From positions 1-28,221 of the forward strand of contig JAAYXZ010000073.1 in NCBI GenBank assembly GCA_012515635.1: a DNA stretch of 28,221 nucleotides, given 5' to 3'. The stretch is from Elusimicrobiota bacterium (GTDB taxonomy: Bacteria > Ratteibacteria > UBA8468 > B48-G9 > JAFGKM01). The notes under the pieces are model-generated. The model saw only the letters and a program-made list of their open reading frames with translations. It was not told the origin of the DNA and did no database searches. Shown piece by piece: positions 22,443-28,221 of this stretch. Position 1 is the stretch's first letter, and every line of letters starts with the position of its first letter. The position numbers were made by a program, and so were the translations under genes.

Positions 22443-23420
22443 ATGGATGCTTTCTTAGAAAAGAATTATGAGGCGATAAAATATTATAAGGATATAAGCC
22501 CGCGGACATACCAGTTGATAGGATATCTTGGGTATAACCACGAGACAGAGATACAGGCGCCTTACGGTGTATGGAATATTTACACCAAAAGGGACTTCGT
22601 ATTCCCTTATTTTAATATCCGGTTTTCATTGCCGATAAACAGGTTTATAGGGATATACAAAGGCGAAGAGAAACAGATGTTGGTTCACGGTTCTTTTGAG
22701 AAAGAGATAGATGAACTAAAAGAACAACTGCTTCTCCTGACCACAGCAATGCTCACGCCTGTAAAAAAATTTTTAGGCATCCCTATAACGCTTACGGAAG
22801 AAAACGCTCAGGACTACGGATATTTACGGGGTGTTATCTTCGGGGTTATGCTTATCCTTGCTGATTTTGTTTACTCCTGGACATTTGCGCTTCGGGAAGG
22901 AGTGCTTACAAGTTTTATGGACTATATCAGGCGCGTCCACGAAGGGAATCCTTCCATCACAAATGTAATAGGGATTTTATGGACGGGGATGTATTTCGGT
23001 ATCCCTCTTATACTGATGCCCATCATATACGGAAATATCTGTATGTGGCTCGCAAGAAAAAGAAGAAAGAAGCAGGTTAGCGCAATAGGGGAGATGGCAG
23101 CGGAGTATGAGTTCGGAATAAGGGTGGAGCAGGTATTGGAAGAAGAGTTTGCCACTATTATTGAAGAGAAACGGAAGAAGGCCGTATATGAAGAACTCGC
23201 ACAAATCACGGACAAACTGGACAAAGACGGGTTTGAAACGCTCTACACAATAATACGGGGCGGGCTTATCTCCCCCGAAGCAATAGAAGCGTTTATAACC
23301 GAGTTCAAGGAACTGGTAGGGGAGAGCATCTCTTTTGAGCAATTCGTTGAGATAGTAGCAAAATACCAGAAGACAGAGCCATCCACCGAGATAGAGATAA
23401 AAAACCATTCACAGCGATAA
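22443..23420 (+). CDS. Unknown two-TM membrane protein
   Basis: 325 aa, not recognised. Soluble N-terminal region of about 125 residues with many aromatic residues (GVWNIYTKRDFVFPYFNIRF at 42-61) and a short coiled-coil-like KEIDELKEQLLLL segment (87-99). Two probable TM helices follow: about 128-148 (YLRGVIFGVMLILADFVYSW) and 174-203 (VIGILWTGMYFGIPLILMPI onward), with a basic ARKRRKK stop signal after the second, suggesting the C-terminus is cytoplasmic. The C-terminal 115 residues are acidic and helical. It is the only plus-strand gene between two large minus-strand blocks, with its own terminator. Nothing nearby indicates its role. Confidence 0.7.
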   Translation: MDAFLEKNYEAIKYYKDISPRTYQLIGYLGYNHETEIQAPYGVWNIYTKRDFVFPYFNIRFSLPINRFIGIYKGEEKQMLVHGSFEKEIDELKEQLLLLTTAMLTPVKKFLGIPITLTEENAQDYGYLRGVIFGVMLILADFVYSWTFALREGVLTSFMDYIRRVHEGNPSITNVIGILWTGMYFGIPLILMPIIYGNICMWLARKRRKKQVSAIGEMAAEYEFGIRVEQVLEEEFATIIEEKRKKAVYEELAQITDKLDKDGFETLYTIIRGGLISPEAIEAFITEFKELVGESISFEQFVEIVAKYQKTEPSTEIEIKNHSQR

Positions 23421-23454
23421 AGGGTATCCCGACACCCTGCCGTATCCTTTTTTT
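23419..23454 (+). terminator. Intrinsic terminator overlapping the stop of the unknown gene
   Basis: AAAGGGTAT (23419-23427) pairs with GTATCCTTT (23442-23450) over 9 bp including two G-U pairs, loop of 14 nt, then TTTT (23451-23454). It overlaps the TAA at 23418-23420 and lies between convergent genes. Confidence 0.6.
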
Positions 23455-23459
23455 ATCCG

Positions 23460-25379
23460 CTACTCTTGAACAAACACTCCCAATGTTTCAAGGTGTGTCG
23501 TATGCGGGAAAAAATCAAACGGACGGAGTTTCTCCAGCCGATATCCCATCGTTTGAAGTTCTACCGTATCCCTGACAAACGCGGAGACATTGCAGGAGAC
23601 ATAGATAATCCGTTTACTTCCGATACTCGTAATTTTCGTTAATGCCTTACGGCTTAATCCTGCCCTGGGCGGGTCAACAATAATTGCATCAGGATTCTGC
23701 ACAATGCCCCTGTGTCTTTTAATGTCCTCTGCGGGACACTGATAAAAACGGCAGTTTTGGATTTTATTTGCCTTGCAATTTTCTTCAGCGGAGAATATAT
23801 TGAACGGCTCTATATCCACCCCCGCAACATCCTGCGCTGCAGATGCCAAAAAAATCTCCATCACTCCACTTCCGCAATAAAGCCCGAGCAGATGTTCCAC
23901 CCCTGCCTTTGTAATCTCTTTTTTTATGCTGTTATACAATAACTCCGCCGCTTTTGTGTTAGGCTGGAAGAATGACTGCGGAGAGATTCTGAACTTCAGC
24001 CCTTCCATCTGCTCAATTATGAAAGTGTTCCCGAAAAGGTGGTGTTTCCTTTCAAAAGAGACAACATCTGATATGCGGTCGTTCTCCACCCACCAAAAAC
24101 TTTTAACGTTATCAGGCAGAACATCCGCTAATTTCGTCAAATCGGGGGGCTCTCCGCTTCTTGTTATAAGAAGTATCATAACCTCTCCTGTGTTCTTTCC
24201 TTCGCGGATAACAAGGTGACGGAAAAATCCTTCGTTAGTATAGGGGTTATAGACATCCCGCCCTGTTTTATCAGCAAACTCTGCAAAGACAGGTAATATG
24301 TCTTCTGCTATCTTGCTGAATATCTTACATCCAGTAAGCGCTACGGTATTCTTTTTGCGGCTCTTATCGGGAGAGAACCGCTCTCTTAAGCCAATGACCG
24401 TTTTCCCGTCTTCTTTGCCGAACGCAAACTCCATTTTATTTCTATAGTAAAAGATGTCGGGCGAAGGGACGATGGGCTCATACATCACCCCGCCGAGGGC
24501 ATCTTTCCCCGCTATCTTCTGGATAGTATTGGTGAGATACCTCTCTTTAAGAATCAGTTGCTGCTGGTATTCCAACGACTGCAGCGCACACCCGCCGCAA
24601 GCGCCGAAAAATCCGCATTCCGGCTCTGTTCTGTAAGGAGAAGGTTTTATAACCTCTGAGATTTTGCCGTATGCGAACCGCTTCTTCTTCTCCGTCAGAA
24701 CAACCTTTACTCTGTCCCCATATACCGCTTCGGGGACAAAAACAACCATACCTTCGCTTCTTCCAACCCCCCAGTTTTTGGGTAGCGCTATATCCTCTAT
24801 CTCCACTTCATATTCAGGCGCATAAAACATATTCAGAACCTCTCTCAATCTGCGGACAGGAAGCCCCACAACATTGTCATAATCGCCTTTGACCTCCTCT
24901 ACAAAACGGTCGCCGATAGACTGGATTGCATAAGCGCCTGCCTTGTCCATATAGTCGTCTTCACTTATAACTTCCTCTATATCCGCCACGGACAGTTTTT
25001 TGAACTTCACATAACTAATCTCATACCCTGTAAACAGTTTTTTGTCTGTTCCCCTATAAACAGCCACGCCTGTTATTACTCTATGTTTTGTCCCTGAAAG
25101 CAGACCTAAAATCCTTCTTGCGTCTTCCGCATCTTTCGGTTTTCCTATAATAGCGCCTTCAAGAGAGACAACGGTATCCGCCCCTATAACCACATCATCA
25201 GGGTATCTGTCCCCGATGTCCTTCGCCTTCTTCAGAGCCGCTTCAACGGCAAACCGTAAAGGGTCTCTCTCTTCTATTGTTGTTTCGTCAACATCTGAAG
25301 GGACTATCGTAAATTTATCCGTTATCTTTTTTAATAGTTCTTCCCGTCTCGCTGACTTTGAAGCAAGTATCATACCCAT
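23460..25379 (-). CDS. Maf nucleotide pyrophosphatase fused to RlmD-type rRNA (uracil-5)-methyltransferase
   Basis: 639 aa. Residues 1-185 are a complete Maf/HAM1-like domain: ILASKSARREELL (4-16), SDVDE (28-32), GADTVV (66-71), GKP (79-81), GAYAIQ (148-153). Maf proteins hydrolyse modified or canonical NTPs and affect septum formation. Residues about 188-250 are a TRAM domain. Then follow the Fe-S cysteines C255, C261, C264 and C351, the SAM-binding GLYCGSGVMEIF (499-510), VDPPRAGLS (568-576), the nucleophile C596 (YVSCN) and the base E631 (HLETLG), all hallmarks of RlmD, which makes m5U1939 in 23S rRNA. The ORF is uninterrupted; Met184 has a GAGAGG site 8 nt upstream, so RlmD could also be made separately. 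It ends in TAG and follows the M23 gene by 37 nt. Confidence 0.9.
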   Translation of the reverse strand: MGMILASKSARREELLKKITDKFTIVPSDVDETTIEERDPLRFAVEAALKKAKDIGDRYPDDVVIGADTVVSLEGAIIGKPKDAEDARRILGLLSGTKHRVITGVAVYRGTDKKLFTGYEISYVKFKKLSVADIEEVISEDDYMDKAGAYAIQSIGDRFVEEVKGDYDNVVGLPVRRLREVLNMFYAPEYEVEIEDIALPKNWGVGRSEGMVVFVPEAVYGDRVKVVLTEKKKRFAYGKISEVIKPSPYRTEPECGFFGACGGCALQSLEYQQQLILKERYLTNTIQKIAGKDALGGVMYEPIVPSPDIFYYRNKMEFAFGKEDGKTVIGLRERFSPDKSRKKNTVALTGCKIFSKIAEDILPVFAEFADKTGRDVYNPYTNEGFFRHLVIREGKNTGEVMILLITRSGEPPDLTKLADVLPDNVKSFWWVENDRISDVVSFERKHHLFGNTFIIEQMEGLKFRISPQSFFQPNTKAAELLYNSIKKEITKAGVEHLLGLYCGSGVMEIFLASAAQDVAGVDIEPFNIFSAEENCKANKIQNCRFYQCPAEDIKRHRGIVQNPDAIIVDPPRAGLSRKALTKITSIGSKRIIYVSCNVSAFVRDTVELQTMGYRLEKLRPFDFFPHTTHLETLGVFVQE

Positions 25380-25416
25380 ATCTATTCCTCTTTTGTTTTT
25401 TTATTTTGCGGATATT

Positions 25417-26652
25417 TTATTTTGTCTTATTCTCGGCGAAGATGATTGTGGTATCCTTGTCTTTTACTTCAGCCATCTTGCTCAGAAGCGAATCCTTCAT
25501 TATATTGAATTCAGGAAAATACTTCTCTTCCAAAGGATATGCGGGCGGTATTGTTATCGTCAGGAAATTGACAAATGTCTCACCCTTCTGAATACGGAAA
25601 TCAAGGTGCGGACCTGTTGATACCCCTGTTGAGCCGACATACCCTATCACCTGTCCTTTACTCACTTTTTTCCCTTTTGTTATGCCTGTTGCCATCTTTG
25701 AAAGATGCCCATACCATGATGTGTAGTTGTTCGGGTGTTTGATTATTACCGTATTCCCAAATCCGCCGCGCCAGCCGGAGAACTGGACAGTTCCGTTACC
25801 TATGGAAGAGACAGGGGTCCCTTTAGGCGCCGCATAGTCAATCCCCAAATGCGCTTTATAGACCTTATGTATCGGGTGCAGACGGCGATGAGAGAAGAAA
25901 GAGGATATCCTCCTATAGTTCAGCGGCGCTTTGAGAAATGCTGTTTCAACACTTTTCCCGTTCTCGTCATAATAACCGCCTTTACCCTCAGCGTTTTCAA
26001 AATAGAAGGCGTTATATGTCTTGCCTTCAGGCGAATACGAAGCCGCTACTACCTGTATATCTTTCAGGGGATTGCCATTTTTATCCATATAGACATCCCA
26101 GAGAAGCGTAAATTTGTCCCCTGCCCGACAATCAGTAAAAAAGTCCACTTTAGAAGAGAATATCTCCGCAAACTGTATTATAAGTTCCGGACTTATTGAT
26201 GAAAAGGTCATACTTTCATACAAAGAACTCGCAATACTGCCCTGCGCCCCGCACAGTGTTCTTTCCGCTTCCACTTGCTGGGCAACAGCAGTATATGTAT
26301 CGCTGTCAGCGTCAAACTCCCCGACATAAAAATCAAGGGGACCGTCATAGTAGATAAACTTAACAAACTCATTTTCCTCTGTAAGATATATCTCCCACCT
26401 GTCTCCGACTCTGCACCTTCTAAGGTCAAAGACATCCTTCATCGCTCCTGTAATACCGAATGATTGGGCGGATGTCAAACCGTTTGCAATAAGAACTTCA
26501 CCCAAAAGGTCTCCCTCTGCGATATTGCCCTCAATAACCTGATAGCGGGTGTTAGAGAGATTAGCGCTTACTTGTTTTATCCTGTAAAGGACGAAAGGCG
26601 AGAGAAGAACACAGATAGATAATGCCGATATAATACTTGTTTTTCTCAGCAT
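25417..26652 (-). CDS. M23 (LytM) family envelope peptidase
   Basis: 411-aa murein endopeptidase-like protein anchored by an N-terminal TM segment or signal (residues 7-24). Middle region about 35-240 resembles the OapA/Csd3-type inhibitory and LysM-like domains seen in MepM relatives. LytM domain about 245-370: zinc ligands H268 and D272 (AHLGIDYAAPKG), catalytic H316 (WYGHLSKM), H349 (TGPHLDFRI). The usual HxH pair is H-L-D here, so the third metal ligand would be D351. It probably cuts peptide cross-links in the periplasm, but the altered ligand leaves activity unproven. ATG follows AGGGGG. Third gene of the rubrerythrin-ispF operon. Confidence 0.88.
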   Translation of the reverse strand: MLRKTSIISALSICVLLSPFVLYRIKQVSANLSNTRYQVIEGNIAEGDLLGEVLIANGLTSAQSFGITGAMKDVFDLRRCRVGDRWEIYLTEENEFVKFIYYDGPLDFYVGEFDADSDTYTAVAQQVEAERTLCGAQGSIASSLYESMTFSSISPELIIQFAEIFSSKVDFFTDCRAGDKFTLLWDVYMDKNGNPLKDIQVVAASYSPEGKTYNAFYFENAEGKGGYYDENGKSVETAFLKAPLNYRRISSFFSHRRLHPIHKVYKAHLGIDYAAPKGTPVSSIGNGTVQFSGWRGGFGNTVIIKHPNNYTSWYGHLSKMATGITKGKKVSKGQVIGYVGSTGVSTGPHLDFRIQKGETFVNFLTITIPPAYPLEEKYFPEFNIMKDSLLSKMAEVKDKDTTIIFAENKTK

Positions 26653-26685
26653 ATACCCCCTATAAGTTTACGCGCTCACAATTTA

Positions 26686-27186
26686 TTATTGACTACTCGT
26701 TTTATCTGCTTGCTTTTTATTTATAAGGACTGTGACGAAACAGGCGCAAGCATCTCCGCTACCTATATCCCCCAGCCCTTCGCATGTCTTTGCCTTAAAG
26801 CCGATTCTTTCCGCCCCGATACCGAGCATCTCCGCAAGGTTGTTTTTTATCTCTTCAGCAAAGGGCAGAAGTTTTGGCTGTTCACATAAGACAACAATAT
26901 CCGCATTTTCTATGTAATATGCTTCCTCTTCAATGATTTCAAGGACCTTTTGAACGATTTTTCTGCTCTCTATCCCTTCTGTGTCTTTGTCGTCTGAAGG
27001 GAAGAGATACCCGATATCCGGTTTACCCATTGCGCCAAGAAGCGCATCGGATAGGGAATGGAGAAGAACATCACCATCGCTGTGCCCTAAAAGACCTTTC
27101 TCAAAAGGTAAGCAGATGCCTCCGAGAATGAATCTCCTGCCGTCTACAAACCTGTGTATATCAAACCCTATTCCGGTTCTCATCAT
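26686..27186 (-). CDS. ispF: 2-C-methyl-D-erythritol 2,4-cyclodiphosphate synthase
   Basis: 166-aa MEP-pathway enzyme, trimeric, zinc dependent. Metal ligands D9 and H11 (GFDIHRF) and H43 (LLHSLSDALLGAMGKPDIG); substrate loop GHSDGDV (34-40); C-terminal FKAKTCEGLGDIGSGDA. The start overlaps the last base of the rubrerythrin stop (TAATG); a second ATG one codon later is equally possible. IspD is not fused to it. Confidence 0.95.
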   Translation of the reverse strand: MMRTGIGFDIHRFVDGRRFILGGICLPFEKGLLGHSDGDVLLHSLSDALLGAMGKPDIGYLFPSDDKDTEGIESRKIVQKVLEIIEEEAYYIENADIVVLCEQPKLLPFAEEIKNNLAEMLGIGAERIGFKAKTCEGLGDIGSGDACACFVTVLINKKQADKTSSQ

Positions 27187-27764
27187 TAATAGTTTTCGGC
27201 AAGCAGTTCATAATACGACTGCGGATGTTTGCACGCAGGACACTCCTCAGGCGCCTCTGTCCCTTCGTGGATATAACCGCAGTTAAGACAGTGCCATTTT
27301 ACGGACTTGTCTTTTTTGAAGACCTTGCCTGATACAAGATTTGCTAACAGTTTTCTGTATCTTGATTCGTGAAACTCTTCCACTTCCGCTATCTCGGTGA
27401 AAGATTCGCTTATATCAGGAAACCCCTCTTCCTCTGCAATCTTCGCAAAATTATTATATAACACAGACCACTCATGGCGCTCTCCGTCCGCCGCCGCCTC
27501 AAGATTAGCCTTTGTGTCGCTGATAATACCTGCAGGGTATACCGCTGTAATCTCCACATCCCCGCCTTCAAGGTGCTTAAAAAACACCTCTGCGTGTTCT
27601 TTTTCATTCTCTGCGGTCTCGGCAAATATCCTGCTTATCTGCTCATAACCTTCTTTTTTGGCTACACTTGCATAAAACACATACTTGTTCCTTACCTGTG
27701 ATTCACCCGCAAAAGCCATCAAAAGATTCTTCTCCGTTCGTGTTCCTTTTAATGTTTTTCCCAT
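27186..27764 (-). CDS. rbr: Rubrerythrin
   Basis: 192-aa non-haem di-iron peroxidase that reduces H2O2 in anaerobes. Four-helix bundle with iron ligands E21 (AGESQVRNKY), E54/H57 (ENEKEHAE), E95 and E129/H132 (EVEEFHESRY). C-terminal rubredoxin domain with C159, C162, C175 and C178 (HCLNCGYIHEG and EECPACKHPQ). The frame is open further upstream into the tRNA, but the true start is MGKTLKGTR at 27764 with AAGGGGG before it. It has its own extended -10 promoter and is co-transcribed with ispF. Confidence 0.95.
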   Translation of the reverse strand: MGKTLKGTRTEKNLLMAFAGESQVRNKYVFYASVAKKEGYEQISRIFAETAENEKEHAEVFFKHLEGGDVEITAVYPAGIISDTKANLEAAADGERHEWSVLYNNFAKIAEEEGFPDISESFTEIAEVEEFHESRYRKLLANLVSGKVFKKDKSVKWHCLNCGYIHEGTEAPEECPACKHPQSYYELLAENY

Positions 27765-27794
27765 ATCCGCCCCCTTATATATATTTTTGTTCCC

Positions 27795-27803
27795 ATTATA
27801 GCA
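27795..27803 (-). promoter_or_regulatory. Extended -10 promoter of the rbr-ispF operon
   Basis: TGCTATAAT on the minus strand, TATAAT at plus 27795-27800. The -35 region is only T-rich. Start would be near 27788, giving a leader of about 24 nt. Confidence 0.6.
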
Positions 27804-27818
27804 TATTGTCCGCCGCTT

Positions 27819-27825
27819 AAAAAAA
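27819..27825 (-). terminator. T-run after tRNA-Cys
   Basis: Seven T on the minus strand directly follow the tRNA-Cys acceptor stem, which could serve as the terminator stem. Confidence 0.35.
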
Positions 27826-27826
27826 G

Positions 27827-27898
27827 AGGCCTGGGCCGGATTTGAACCGGCGCATAACGGTTTTGCAGACCGCTGCCTTCCCACTTGGCTACCAGGCC
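27827..27898 (-). tRNA. tRNA-Cys (anticodon GCA)
   Basis: 72-nt cloverleaf: acceptor GGCCTGG/CCAGGCC, D stem GCC/GGC, anticodon stem GCGGT/ACCGT with loop CTGCAAA, T arm GCCGG-TTCAAAT-CCGGC, discriminator T (U73), the known identity base for tRNA-Cys. CCA is not encoded. Confidence 0.95.
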
Positions 27899-27912
27899 TA
27901 AGCGTTCTGTAT

Positions 27913-27940
27913 ATTATACCTCAAAGCAAAAACTCTTCAA
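27913..27940 (-). promoter_or_regulatory. Promoter of tRNA-Cys
   Basis: Minus strand: TTGAAG (plus 27935-27940), 16-bp spacer, TATAAT (plus 27913-27918). Transcription would start about 8 nt before the mature tRNA. Confidence 0.65.
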
Positions 27941-28005
27941 AAATTAGCGGCAATGGATTATCCCTTGCCCTAGCCAATTGCTCAAAGCGGGGAGAGGGGG
28001 GTGTA

Positions 28006-28221
28006 TTACCAGTATTTGTGCTTGGCAACGAATTTGTCCCAGTTTGCGCCTAACGGCGGTTCGGTATATTTTAGAGGGTCTTCATCTAAGTTGTTCTTTC
28101 TTAACATATCGGCAATCCATAACTCCATTTTTGCCTGTAATGCGTTCACAGTTTCCCGCTGACAAACTGCGATATTCTTCTGCTCTGCCTTGTCTGTTGT
28201 CAAATCATATAGTTCTACGGG
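28006..28221 (-). CDS. C-terminus of a sulfatase (partial)
   Basis: The gene enters from the right end of the window; only the last 71 codons are present, ending with TAA at 28008-28006. The first visible residues, PVELYDLTTDKAEQKNIA, match the conserved ELYDLxxDxxExxNLA segment at the end of type I (formylglycine-dependent) sulfatases, followed by a helical tail (MELWIADMLRK) and GANWDKF. A TTG at 28203 is in frame but internal to this conserved segment, so it is not the start. The active-site CxPxR motif lies outside the window, so substrate and activity cannot be judged. Confidence 0.75.
   Translation of the reverse strand, partial: PVELYDLTTDKAEQKNIAVCQRETVNALQAKMELWIADMLRKNNLDEDPLKYTEPPLGANWDKFVAKHKYW

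Noticed and set aside
1..28221. CRISPR array, riboswitch or insertion sequence
   Set aside because: No regularly spaced repeats, transposase motifs or known riboswitch cores were found on either strand by eye.

Overview
This window reads as chromosomal DNA from an uncultured, diderm, probably anaerobic bacterium. Diderm is supported by an LptB-type lipopolysaccharide-export ATPase, an RseP-type site-2 protease and an M23 envelope peptidase. Anaerobic or microaerophilic life is suggested by rubrerythrin and by the Fe-S enzymes IspG and RlmD. The two-domain NagB/PIG-L protein, the Gfo/Idh-type oxidoreductase and a sulfatase fragment recall PVC-like or Omnitrophota-like genomes. That placement is a low-confidence inference, because no 16S or ribosomal-protein gene is present. 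The code is standard: TAA, TGA and TAG all end genes (rseP, ruvB and the Maf-RlmD gene end in TAG), and GTG and TTG starts occur (dxr, ispG).

Layout. (1) 1-4250: the start of a minus-strand membrane or exported protein, then a plus-strand block of hisB (broken by an in-frame TAG), a XerC/D-type recombinase overlapping it, and a separately promoted 780-aa NagB/PIG-L fusion. (2) 4248-8500: minus-strand coaC, a class III aminotransferase and an M20 peptidase, tightly packed; upstream of them lipM and tRNA-Arg(CCT). (3) 8497-10840: an abiEi-abiEii toxin-antitoxin pair with a strong promoter; the toxin carries a C-terminal WYL-like domain. (4) 11063-22160: one long minus-strand operon of a divergent EF-G, a bifunctional nuclease (DUF151), YebC, RuvC, RuvA, RuvB, LptB, UppS, Dxr, RseP, IspG and a Gfo/Idh oxidoreductase, with many 4-bp start/stop overlaps. 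(5) 22188-22353: a solitary 5S rRNA gene with a perfect consensus sigma-70 promoter. (6) 22443-23454: a plus-strand unknown two-TM protein with its own terminator. (7) 23460-28221: minus-strand rubrerythrin, ispF, M23 peptidase and a Maf-RlmD fusion, preceded by tRNA-Cys(GCA) and the C-terminal end of a sulfatase.

How the genes fit together. Dxr, IspG and IspF belong to the MEP isoprenoid pathway, and UppS turns its products into the undecaprenyl carrier used for the cell envelope, alongside LptB, RseP and the M23 peptidase. RuvABC resolves Holliday junctions. CoaC makes 4'-phosphopantetheine for CoA, and its two partners could supply beta-alanine (hypothesis). The most unusual items are the AbiEii-WYL toxin, the Maf-RlmD fusion, the NagB/PIG-L enzyme lacking a catalytic-relay Glu, the orphan 5S gene, and hisB with its single TAG.
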